From Schaalia odontolytica (GTDB lineage: Bacteria; Actinomycetota; Actinomycetes; Actinomycetales; Actinomycetaceae): DNA of 6,203 bases. The DNA is taken from the NCBI GenBank assembly GCA_958415245.1, contig CATYYP010000112.1, positions 1 through 6,203 of the forward strand, read 5' to 3'. The number at the start of each line of letters is the position of its first letter. Positions within the stretch are counted from its first letter, which is position 1. The notes under the pieces are model-generated. The model was given only the letters and a program-made list of their open reading frames with translations. It was not told the DNA's origin and made no database searches. Positions 1-6,203 of this stretch are shown here, piece by piece. Position numbers and translations under genes: made by a program.

Positions 1-1332
1 GCCCTTGATCGCATCGGAGAAAATCACGAACTTACCAATGAAACCGCCGGTCAGCGGGATGCCCGCAAACGACAGCAGGAAGATCAGCATCGCGCCCGCG
101 ATCCACGGATTGGTACGGCCGATACCCGCCCACTTGCGCAGGCTCGTCGCCTCACCCAGGACATTGCCGTCCGCGTCGCGGCCGCGCACCAGCGTGACCA
201 CGCCGAAGGCACCGACCGTCGCCAGGCCGTAACCGAGCGTGTAGAACAACACATGGCCCGTGCCGCCCTTTTCCATCGCGAGGATCCCCATCAGGATGAA
301 GCCCGCGTGGGCGATCGAGGAGTAGGCCAGCATGCGCTTGACGTCATCCTGCACGAGGCCAGCGAACGTACCGACGAGGATCGTCAGGACCGCCACGGCC
401 GCGAAGATGTACAGGAAGTCCCACTGCAGGTAGGCGGCTGCGACCGTGTAGAAGCGGATCATCGCAGCGAAGGCCGCGATCTTCACGGCGGCAGCCATGA
501 AGCCCGTCACCGGGGTCGGGGCGCCCGTGTAAACGTCGGGGGTCCACGCGTGGAAGGGAGCAGCGCCCACCTTGAACAGCAGGCCCACCATCACGCAGAA
601 CACGCCCACGAGGACCATCCACTCCATGTTGGTGTGGGTGGAGATGGCCTCGGCCAGCGCAGAGATGCGCAGCGAGTTGGAGAAGCCGAAGAGGAATGCG
701 GAGCCCATGAGCAGGAAGCCCGAGGAGAAGGCACCGAGCACGAAGTACTTGAGGGCCGACTCGAAGGACAGCTGGCGACGACGGCGGGCCGTGGCAGCCA
801 TGATGTACAGGGGCAGCGACATGACCTCGAGGGCCACGAACAGCGTCACGAAGTTATCCGCGGCGGGGAAGACCATCATGCCGCCCAGCGAGAACAGGGT
901 CAGCGGGAAGATCTCAGAACGCTGGTAGCCCTTGCGCTCCGACAGCTCCTCGGCGGCCGAGTCCGGACGATCCGACGGCTGAGCGGCGAACGCGCCGTCA
1001 CCGACGGAGGTGCGGTCGGCCATCACGAGGACGGCGAAGAAGCCGATGATGGCGAGTGCCGACTGAGCGGCAATCGTCAGCGGATCCTCCATGTACTCCC
1101 CCAGCGTCACCGGCGTCTCCAGGACGGGGATCCAGCGCAGGGCAAGCATGACGCACGCGCCGGCAGTCGCCAGGATCGACAGCGCGATCACGAGGGGGCG
1201 ACGAGCCTTCGCGGGGGCGAAGGCCTCGACGAGGACGCCGAGGACCGCGCCGCCCAGCACGATGAGGATGGGCGCGAGGCTCACCCAGTGAACCTCGGGG
1301 GCCTGGAAGTTATCCATGGGTAGAACGTTCAC
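1..1332 (-). CDS. nuoN: NADH-quinone oxidoreductase subunit N (NuoN), 5' part; gene runs off the left edge
   Basis: Antiporter-like membrane subunit of complex I; it pumps protons next to the NuoJ/K region of the membrane arm. Reading the minus strand from GTG at 1332-1330 gives 444 open codons with no stop, ending exactly at base 1; about 50-90 C-terminal residues are probably missing compared with usual family length. Key charged residues are all present: E169 (in ALEVMSLPLY, helix 5), K195 (ALKYFVLGAFSS), K254 (FKVGAAPFHAWTPDVYTGAP, helix 7), K284 (helix 8) and K434 (GGFIGKF, helix 12). Their spacing closely matches E. coli NuoN E133, K158, K217, K247 and K395. A charged insert lies at residues 106-139. 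The GTG start overlaps the nuoM stop as GTGA and has an SD 6 bases upstream; an in-frame ATG at 1317-1315 (codon 6) has no SD at a usable distance. The assignment is secure; the exact start is likely. Confidence 0.95.
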   Translation of the reverse strand, partial: MNVLPMDNFQAPEVHWVSLAPILIVLGGAVLGVLVEAFAPAKARRPLVIALSILATAGACVMLALRWIPVLETPVTLGEYMEDPLTIAAQSALAIIGFFAVLVMADRTSVGDGAFAAQPSDRPDSAAEELSERKGYQRSEIFPLTLFSLGGMMVFPAADNFVTLFVALEVMSLPLYIMAATARRRRQLSFESALKYFVLGAFSSGFLLMGSAFLFGFSNSLRISALAEAISTHTNMEWMVLVGVFCVMVGLLFKVGAAPFHAWTPDVYTGAPTPVTGFMAAAVKIAAFAAMIRFYTVAAAYLQWDFLYIFAAVAVLTILVGTFAGLVQDDVKRMLAYSSIAHAGFILMGILAMEKGGTGHVLFYTLGYGLATVGAFGVVTLVRGRDADGNVLGEATSLRKWAGIGRTNPWIAGAMLIFLLSFAGIPLTGGFIGKFVIFSDAIKG

Positions 1333-2888
1333 TGTGCGCTCCCTTCAACGGTGGCGCCGACCTGCGTGGTGGGCAGGCCGAGGTCTGAAGCAACCGGGGT
1401 CAAGGCGCTCACGAGAGGCGCCGACCAGATACCAAGGATGAGCATCGCGGCCACGAGCGGCACCATGACGCCGCGCTCACGGCCGTTCAGGTCCGCCAGC
1501 TCTTCCTTACCCTTGCCGGGCGCACCGGTGAAGACGCGCTGGTAGGGCATGAGCACGTAGAGGGCGGCGATGACGACGCCCAGGACCGCGAATAGCGCCA
1601 GCGGACCGCTGACCGTCCACGTACCCATGAGCACGAGGTACTCGGGAACGAAGCCGGACAGGCCGGGCAGCGCGATCGAAGCGAGGCCGGACACGAGCCA
1701 CAGACCCGCGAGGACCGGCGTCACGCGCTGCATGCCGACATACTCGCGCATGTCCTGCGTGCCACCGCGGCGCGAGAGCCAGCCGGAGAGCAGGAACATC
1801 GCGGCGATCGAGACACCGTGGGCGACCATGTAGAACATGGCGCCGACGAGGGCGATCTGCGAGCCGATGAAGATGCCCAGGACCATGAAGCCGAAGTGCG
1901 ACACCGAGGTGTAGGACACCAGACGCATGATGTCGTTCTGGCCGTTGGCCGACAGGCCGCCCCACAGGATGGAGATGACGGCGAGCACGCACATGACCCA
2001 CTTCGCGGACGAGGCCGCACCGGGGGTCAGCTGCAGGCACAGGGCGATCATGCCGAAGGTACCGATCTTATCCAGGACGCCGACGAGCAGCACCGAGGTG
2101 CCGGGGCGGGCGACGGCGGCCGTGTCGGGCAGCCAGGTGTGCACCGGGACCATGGGAGCCTTGATCGCGAAGGCGACCATGAAGGTCACGAAGACGACCA
2201 TCTGAACCGTGTCCGGCGCGGTCGGCAGGAGCTCGGCGAGCATGTCCATGCGGAAGAAGGTCGAGGCATCGGGGTACGCCTGGTAGGCGATGGCCCACAC
2301 ATAGAGGATGCCACCGAGCATCACCAGTCCACCGAACAGCGAGTACAGCAGGAACTTCATGGCGGCCTTGTGACGCGCGGCCTCGTCACCGACGCCGTAG
2401 CGTCCGATCATGAGGTAGAGCGGCACGAGCATCGCCTCGAAGGCGAAGTAGAAGACCGTCAGATCGTAGGCCGCGAAGATGACGACCATGAACGCCTGGA
2501 GGGCGAGGACAAGCGCCGGGTAGGCGCCGCGGTCCGCGGCGTCGTCCTCGTCCCAACCCGCAATCAGCACGAGCGGCACGAGGGCGATCGCCAGGAGGAT
2601 CATGACGAGGCCCAGGGACGTGACGGAGAGGGACCAGGTGATGCCGATCTGCGGGATCCACAGGTGGGACTCGTACACCTGGTACGAGGCCGGGGCAGAC
2701 CAGTCGAACACGGAGGCGGCCACGTACACGCCGAGCGCGAGCTCGACGAGGGAGACCACCAGGGCGATGACGCGCCCTGCGGCGCGCCTCAGGGGCGGGA
2801 CGAAGCCGAGGAGGGCCGCGCCCGCAGCCGGAATGGCCACGAGGACGGACAGCCACGGGAAGTTAGCAGCAATCATTGCACTTTCCAT
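1329..2888 (-). CDS. nuoM: NADH-quinone oxidoreductase subunit M (NuoM), complete
   Basis: Antiporter-like membrane subunit of complex I, placed between NuoN and NuoL; it moves protons during NADH oxidation by quinone. With ATG at 2888-2886 the protein has 519 residues, the usual size (roughly 500-520), with about 14 hydrophobic segments. Proton-channel residues are visible: E151 (FAFEAMLVPLYLMIG, helix 5), K243 (FAIKAPMVPVHTWLPD, helix 7), K274 (VLDKIGTFGM, helix 8), H331 (SVSHFGF), H357 (AHGVSIAAMFLLSG) and E415 (FVPEYLVLMG, helix 12). Their spacing matches E. coli NuoM E144, K234, K265, H322, H348 and E407. The frame is open further upstream to an ATG at 2948, but those 20 residues are polar, overlap the nuoL end, and would disagree with the family N-terminus. 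A third ATG at 2876 (codon 5) is possible. nuoL lies 13 bases upstream and nuoN overlaps by 4 bases. Confidence 0.95.
   Translation of the reverse strand: MESAMIAANFPWLSVLVAIPAAGAALLGFVPPLRRAAGRVIALVVSLVELALGVYVAASVFDWSAPASYQVYESHLWIPQIGITWSLSVTSLGLVMILLAIALVPLVLIAGWDEDDAADRGAYPALVLALQAFMVVIFAAYDLTVFYFAFEAMLVPLYLMIGRYGVGDEAARHKAAMKFLLYSLFGGLVMLGGILYVWAIAYQAYPDASTFFRMDMLAELLPTAPDTVQMVVFVTFMVAFAIKAPMVPVHTWLPDTAAVARPGTSVLLVGVLDKIGTFGMIALCLQLTPGAASSAKWVMCVLAVISILWGGLSANGQNDIMRLVSYTSVSHFGFMVLGIFIGSQIALVGAMFYMVAHGVSIAAMFLLSGWLSRRGGTQDMREYVGMQRVTPVLAGLWLVSGLASIALPGLSGFVPEYLVLMGTWTVSGPLALFAVLGVVIAALYVLMPYQRVFTGAPGKGKEELADLNGRERGVMVPLVAAMLILGIWSAPLVSALTPVASDLGLPTTQVGATVEGSAQ
1339..1345 (-). promoter_or_regulatory. 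Ribosome binding site of nuoN
   Basis: AAGGGAG on the minus strand, 6 bases before the GTG at 1332, inside the last codons of nuoM. It decides for the GTG start over the ATG five codons later, which lies about 21 bases from this SD. The overlapping GTGA suggests coupled translation with nuoM. Confidence 0.75.
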
Positions 2889-2897
2889 TGTCGTGTA

Positions 2898-2903
2898 CCC
2901 CTT
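2898..2903 (-). promoter_or_regulatory. Ribosome binding site of nuoM
   Basis: AAGGGG on the minus strand, 9 bases before ATG 2888. Its two A bases belong to the TAA stop of nuoL, so termination on nuoL and initiation on nuoM occur in the same ribosome footprint. It supports the 2888 start over the more upstream ATG at 2948. Confidence 0.65.
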
Positions 2904-4878
2904 ACAGCCCGAATCCGAGGACGATGGCCAGGGCGAGGATGACGCCACCCAGGATGTAGGCGGCGTACGTGCGCACGAGGCCGTTCTGGGTGATGCCGAC
3001 GATGCGTCCGAGCAGCTGCGAGCCGGCGCCGAGGCCGTTCAGTGCACCGTCGATGGCGCTCGCATCGCCGACAGTCGCGACGGTGACGAGGCCCTTGGCG
3101 GGCATCATGAACAGGGTCTCGTTGACGGTGTCCTGGTAGAGGTCGCGGCGTGCGGCCTCGGTCAGGGCGTTGCCTGCGGGGACGGAGGTGGGAACCTCGT
3201 CGCGCCCGTACTTCATCCACGCGATGACCGCACCGAGGATGACGAGGGCGAGGGTGGCTCCCTGAATGACGTACTCATTGAGGACGGGATCGCCGTGCAT
3301 GGCGTGACCGATCGAGGGGACCAGCCACTCGGTGACGGTGTTACCGACGGACAGGGCGCCGCCGAGGACGACCGCGCCGATCGCGAGGATAATCATCGGG
3401 ATCGTCATGAGGGGGCCGGACTCGTGCGGGTGCACGGGCGCACCCTCGGCCTCGGTGGTCCAGCGGGCCTTGCCGTGGAACGTCATGAAGAAGAGGCGCG
3501 ACATGTAGAACGCGGTGATGCCCGCACCGATCATCGCGATGGGGCCGTAGACCCAGCCCGCCCACAGGGCAATGTTACCGCCGAAGCTCGTGGCGCTGAA
3601 GGCGGCCTCGATGATCTTGTCCTTCGACCAGTAGCCGGAGAACGGCGGAACGCCGAGGATGGCGAGCCAGCCCATCATGAACGTCAGCCACGTGACCTTC
3701 ATGGCGCCGCGCAGGGCGCCGAAGCGACGCATGTTCACCTGGTCGCCCATGCCGTGCATGACGGAACCGGCGCCGAGGAACATGAGGGCCTTGAAGAAGC
3801 CGTGGGTGAAGAGGTGGAAGATCGAGAACGCCCAGCCGATGGGGCCCAGGCCCGCGCCCAGCATCATGTAGCCGATCTGGCTCATGGTGGAGGCAGCGAG
3901 GACCTTCTTCATGTCGTCCTTCGCGCAACCGACGATCGCGCCGAAGAGGAGCGTGATCGCACCGATGATGGCGACGGCGGTCGCCGCGATGGGGGCGGCC
4001 CAGAAGACGTCGCCGGAACGAACGATCAGGTAGACGCCGGCGGTGACCATCGTGGCCGCGTGAATGAGCGCGGAGACGGGGGTCGGGCCAGCCATGGCGT
4101 CGCCCAGCCACGCCTGCAGCGGGAACTGTGCGGACTTACCGCAGGCGGCCACCAGCAGGAAGATACCGATAACCGTCGCGGACGCCGTGGGGATCGACTC
4201 GACCTGGGTAGAGACGACGGAGAAGGACACCGAGTGGAAGGAGGCGACCATCGCCATCATGGCGATCAGCATGCCCATGTCGCCGACACGGTTCATGACG
4301 AACGCCTTCTTGGCGGCGACCGCGTAGGCGGGCACGTGGTTCCAGAAGCCGATCAGCAGGTAGGACGCCAGGCCCACGCCTTCCCAACCGGCGAAGAGGC
4401 CGGCGTAGGAGTCCGCGAGGACCAGGGTGAGCATCGCCGCGATGAAGAAGTTCAGGTAGGCGAAGAAGCGGCGGCGGGCCGCGTCGTGCTCCATGTAGGC
4501 GATCGCGTACACGTGGATGAGCGAACCGACGAAGGTCACCAGGATGACGAACGTGATCGACAGCGGGTCCACGAGGAGACCGAAGTCGACGGTGAAGTCA
4601 CCGGCGGGGATCCAGGTGAACAGTGTCTGGCCGAAGCGGCGTGCGGCCACGGGGGCATTCCACATCTGGGCGGCGATCAGCGCGCCGACGACGAAAGTCG
4701 ACCAGGACGCGAGGGTCGCCAGCAGGTGGCCCCACTTGTCCGAGGCGCGGCCCAGCAGCAGGAGCAGGCCTGCGCTGGCCAGCGGGATGAGGATGAGCAG
4801 CCACGCGTAGGCGGCGACTCCGGTGGGCGCGACCGTATCGTAGACGGAGAGAGCCTGGGGGGAAATGAAGGTGGTCAT
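2902..4878 (-). CDS. nuoL: NADH-quinone oxidoreductase subunit L (NuoL), complete
   Basis: Most distal antiporter-like subunit of the complex I membrane arm; it carries one proton channel and the long amphipathic lateral helix that braces NuoM and NuoN. The protein has 658 residues, slightly longer than E. coli NuoL (613). Visible landmarks are E166 (GWEGVGLASYLLIGFW), D200 (NRVGDMG), K248 (CGKSAQFPLQAWLGDAM), H273 (LIHAATMVTAGVYL), H355, H359 and K363 (FHLFTHGFFKALMFL), and K419 (SKDKII). These correspond to E. coli E144, D178, K229, H254, H334, H338, K342 and K399. Residues 1-470 hold the conserved antiporter-like core. Roughly residues 560-630 are less hydrophobic and should include the lateral helix, followed by a last membrane helix at about 637-656. 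ATG 4878 is preceded by a strong SD; nuoK ends 15 bases upstream and nuoM begins 13 bases downstream. No damaged or missing key residue was seen. Confidence 0.97.
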   Translation of the reverse strand: MTTFISPQALSVYDTVAPTGVAAYAWLLILIPLASAGLLLLLGRASDKWGHLLATLASWSTFVVGALIAAQMWNAPVAARRFGQTLFTWIPAGDFTVDFGLLVDPLSITFVILVTFVGSLIHVYAIAYMEHDAARRRFFAYLNFFIAAMLTLVLADSYAGLFAGWEGVGLASYLLIGFWNHVPAYAVAAKKAFVMNRVGDMGMLIAMMAMVASFHSVSFSVVSTQVESIPTASATVIGIFLLVAACGKSAQFPLQAWLGDAMAGPTPVSALIHAATMVTAGVYLIVRSGDVFWAAPIAATAVAIIGAITLLFGAIVGCAKDDMKKVLAASTMSQIGYMMLGAGLGPIGWAFSIFHLFTHGFFKALMFLGAGSVMHGMGDQVNMRRFGALRGAMKVTWLTFMMGWLAILGVPPFSGYWSKDKIIEAAFSATSFGGNIALWAGWVYGPIAMIGAGITAFYMSRLFFMTFHGKARWTTEAEGAPVHPHESGPLMTIPMIILAIGAVVLGGALSVGNTVTEWLVPSIGHAMHGDPVLNEYVIQGATLALVILGAVIAWMKYGRDEVPTSVPAGNALTEAARRDLYQDTVNETLFMMPAKGLVTVATVGDASAIDGALNGLGAGSQLLGRIVGITQNGLVRTYAAYILGGVILALAIVLGFGL

Positions 4879-4886
4879 GAGTTACG

Positions 4887-4894
4887 TCCTCCCT
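4887..4894 (-). promoter_or_regulatory. Ribosome binding site of nuoL
   Basis: AGGGAGGA on the minus strand, 8 bases before ATG 4878, starting on the last base of the nuoK TGA stop. It fixes the nuoL start and fills most of the short nuoK-nuoL gap, leaving no room for a separate promoter there. Confidence 0.8.
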
Positions 4895-5193
4895 CAGTTC
4901 TTCAGCAGGTTCAGATCGTCCATGCTCGTGGTCGAGCGCGAACGATAGATGGACACGATGATCGACAGGCCGACGACAACTTCGGCGGCCGCGACGACCA
5001 TGACGAAGAACGCCATGATCTCGCCGTCAACGTTGGAGTTAATGCGCGAGAACGTCACGAGGACGAGGTTCGCGGCGTTGAGCATCATTTCGACGCCCAT
5101 GAGCGCGATGACCGCACTGCGGCGCACGAGGACCGTGGTCGCACCGATGGCGAACAGCACACCCGCAAGGATGAGGTACCAGGCGAGGCTCAC
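4894..5193 (-). CDS. nuoK: NADH-quinone oxidoreductase subunit K (NuoK), complete
   Basis: Small membrane subunit of complex I with three transmembrane helices (about residues 2-22, 27-48 and 58-83); it forms part of the E-channel linking the quinone cavity to the antiporter-like subunits. It has 99 residues, the normal family length (E. coli 100). The two membrane glutamates essential in the family are present: E35 ([15 protein letters not shown]) and E71 ([14 protein letters not shown]), matching E. coli E36 and E72. The C-terminus reads [13 protein letters not shown]; a DDxNLLK ending is what I recall from other actinobacterial NuoK proteins. It starts with GTG at 5193-5191, overlapping the nuoJ TGA as GTGA, behind a near-perfect SD. 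nuoL follows after 15 bases. Confidence 0.97.
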   Translation of the reverse strand: MSLAWYLILAGVLFAIGATTVLVRRSAVIALMGVEMMLNAANLVLVTFSRINSNVDGEIMAFFVMVVAAAEVVVGLSIIVSIYRSRSTTSMDDLNLLKN

Positions 5194-6167
5194 TTGCTCT
5201 CCTCCTTCTTCTCAATGGGGGTGGTGGTGCGCGCCTTGCGGGCCCGGGGCTGGGCCAGACCGGTGGGCGCGTCCGCACCGGGCATGCCGAAGGCGCCGGA
5301 GCGGGGGACGTCGGGCGTGCGCCCGATGGTGTAGGGCGACTCGTCGATCGCGTCGGTCGCCGCGGTCTCGGTGCGCGCGAGGGCGAGCTGCTCGGAAACC
5401 TCGGGGGTGACCTCGCCAATCGTGCGGGCGAGGCCACGCACGCGCAGGACTCGGGGCACCGACTCCTCGACCGGGCCGAGGGTCTCGCCGGAGACGGCGG
5501 GCACGTCGGCCGCGTTCGACTGGGCGTAGACACCGGGGGCGGGCAGCTGGCCGATGCGAGCGCCCTTCTCGGCGAACGCGCGCATCTTGTTGCGGGCCGT
5601 CTCAAACTGGTCGGCCTTCGGGGTGAGGCGATCAGAGTGGGTCAGCAGCATCGCACCGACAGCGGCCGTGATTAGCAGGCCGCCGGCGAGCTCCATGCTC
5701 AGCCAGTGCTCCTGGAACAGCGTGATCGCCAGGTCGGTGATCGGCTGGTTGGAGTAGGGGTCAACCTCAACGGGCTTGTGCGCGGCGGGCACGGCCTTGA
5801 GGATCGCCGTCGTAATGATGACGATCAGACCGAGGCCACCGAGCACCGCCGCGACGATCGCGCCGCGGCTCTGGCGGGCGTAGTCGTCAGAGGTGCCGAT
5901 GCCGATCAGCATGATGACGAAGAGGAACAGCATCATGATCGCGCCGGTGTACACGACGATCTGCGCGACGCCCAGGAAGGGCGCGCCGTTCGCGATGTAC
6001 AGGACTGCCAGGCCGAGCATGACGCCGACCATGCAGATGACCGAGTGCGCGGCCTTCTTGAAGAAGAGGACACCCAGAGCGCAGGCGACCATGACAATGG
6101 CCGTGCATGCGAAGAGGATGATCTCCCCCGTTGACCCCATCATGGGCCAACCGTTGGACAGGTTCAT
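5190..6167 (-). CDS. nuoJ: NADH-quinone oxidoreductase subunit J (NuoJ) with long C-terminal extension
   Basis: Membrane subunit of complex I next to NuoK and NuoA; its third helix is part of the coupling path between the quinone site and the proton channels. The protein has 325 residues against 184 in E. coli. The N-terminal part holds five membrane helices (about 15-35, 41-60, 67-90, 103-124, 154-176). It includes the family motif around residues 68-88 ([17 protein letters not shown], with Y73 and G75) and E159 in the last helix ([19 protein letters not shown]). From about residue 178 the chain is hydrophilic and rich in Ala, Pro, Arg and Glu, with a [16 protein letters not shown] segment at 209-224 and a basic end (residues 308-325). 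I recall similar PAPGVYA tails in other actinobacterial NuoJ proteins, so the extension is probably lineage-typical rather than a fusion. ATG 6167 overlaps the nuoI stop (TGATG); the 3' end overlaps nuoK by 4 bases. Confidence 0.95.
   Translation of the reverse strand: MNLSNGWPMMGSTGEIILFACTAIVMVACALGVLFFKKAAHSVICMVGVMLGLAVLYIANGAPFLGVAQIVVYTGAIMMLFLFVIMLIGIGTSDDYARQSRGAIVAAVLGGLGLIVIITTAILKAVPAAHKPVEVDPYSNQPITDLAITLFQEHWLSMELAGGLLITAAVGAMLLTHSDRLTPKADQFETARNKMRAFAEKGARIGQLPAPGVYAQSNAADVPAVSGETLGPVEESVPRVLRVRGLARTIGEVTPEVSEQLALARTETAATDAIDESPYTIGRTPDVPRSGAFGMPGADAPTGLAQPRARKARTTTPIEKKEESK
5201..5207 (-). promoter_or_regulatory. Ribosome binding site of nuoK, inside the 3' end of nuoJ
   Basis: AAGGAGG on the minus strand, 7 bases before the GTG at 5193. 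The same bases encode part of the Lys/Glu-rich end of NuoJ (KKEESK), so the NuoJ C-terminal sequence is constrained by the need to carry this site. It is a strong SD for a GTG start. Confidence 0.8.
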
Positions 6168-6203
6168 CAGTGTGCCTCCTCGGCGACTCGTACCGTCATG
6201 AGG
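6167..6203 (-). CDS. nuoI: Probable 3' end of nuoI (NADH-quinone oxidoreductase subunit I), only the last 11 residues
   Basis: On the minus strand the frame from 6202 reads LMTVRVAEEAH followed by TGA at 6169-6167. The stop shares its A with the nuoJ ATG (TGATG), as expected for a tightly packed operon. NuoI is the 2[4Fe-4S] ferredoxin-like subunit at the base of the peripheral arm. The identity rests only on conserved nuo gene order and on this stop position: no iron-sulfur motif lies inside the window, and the C-terminus of NuoI is poorly conserved. Confidence 0.7.
   Translation of the reverse strand, partial: LMTVRVAEEAH
6175..6181 (-). promoter_or_regulatory. Ribosome binding site of nuoJ
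   Basis: GAGGAGG on the minus strand, 7 bases before ATG 6167, lying within the last codons of the upstream frame (Glu-Glu-Ala). It supports ATG 6167 over the in-frame ATGs at codons 9 and 10. Confidence 0.75.

Noticed and set aside
253..1323. Plus-strand frame of 356 codons, His/Glu/Arg-rich
   Set aside because: It is the codon-register antisense of nuoN, whose minus-strand frame is continuous from 1332 to 1 and shows clear NuoN motifs. The low-complexity charged product has no recognisable domain.
1507..2040. Minus-strand Arg/Pro/His-rich frames inside nuoM (also 2386-2856) and similar ones inside nuoL and nuoJ
   Set aside because: These are +1/+2 frame shadows of high-G+C genes. Their Arg/Pro/Ala-rich composition is typical of out-of-frame reading, and they lie wholly inside well-conserved nuo genes.
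1818..2942. Plus-strand frame of 374 codons, rich in Asp, Glu, His and Gly
   Set aside because: Antisense shadow of nuoM with the same composition artefact; no SD-supported start or domain was seen.
1329..4878. Possibility that nuoL/nuoM are Mrp-type Na+/H+ antiporter or hydrogenase (Hyf/Ech) subunits
   Set aside because: Gene order I-J-K-L-M-N, NuoK with two glutamates, the NuoL C-terminal lateral-helix region and the channel residue spacing all match complex I. Mrp operons have a different gene order and set of small subunits.
1..6203. Search for an undescribed system: inserted gene, mobile element, CRISPR, RNA gene, promoter or terminator within the operon
   Set aside because: Every base except two gaps of 13 and 15 bases is covered by nuo coding sequence, and those gaps are largely taken up by SD sequences. 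I saw no long inverted repeats, direct repeat arrays or T-tract terminators by eye.

Overview
The window is a stretch of a proton-pumping NADH dehydrogenase (complex I, NDH-1, nuo) operon. Every gene lies on the minus strand. Reading along transcription (right to left), it holds the last codons of nuoI, complete nuoJ, nuoK, nuoL and nuoM, and the first 444 codons of nuoN, which runs off the left edge at base 1. This is the standard bacterial I-J-K-L-M-N order. The host looks like a high-G+C actinobacterium: codons strongly prefer C or G in the third position, starts are ATG or GTG behind strong Shine-Dalgarno sequences, and NuoJ, NuoK and NuoM carry sequence features I associate with actinobacterial complex I. 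A member of the Actinomycetaceae is possible, but that is a guess.

Layout: 6203-6167 is the tail of nuoI (peripheral-arm 2[4Fe-4S] subunit). 6167-5190 is nuoJ, with five membrane helices followed by an unusually long hydrophilic C-terminal tail. 5193-4894 is nuoK, which carries the two membrane glutamates of the E-channel. 4878-2902 is nuoL, the distal antiporter-like subunit with the lateral helix. 2888-1329 is nuoM and 1332-1 is nuoN, the other two antiporter-like subunits. The genes overlap by 1 or 4 bases (I/J, J/K, M/N) or are separated by 13-15 bases (K/L, L/M). They therefore behave as one translationally coupled transcript, and I see no internal promoter or terminator.

Together these genes encode most of the membrane arm of complex I. 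NuoJ and NuoK help relay the quinone-site signal into the membrane, and NuoN, NuoM and NuoL each provide a Glu/Lys (or Lys/Lys) proton channel. All the key charged residues I checked are present, so the machine appears intact and of the ordinary proton-pumping type. NuoA and NuoH, the other membrane subunits, would lie outside the window.

I found no mobile element, RNA gene, CRISPR array or accessory system. The very long plus-strand reading frames, including one of 910 codons, are antisense shadows of the nuo genes. The most notable points are the NuoJ tail, a hydrophilic insert in NuoN, and the compact GTGA gene junctions.
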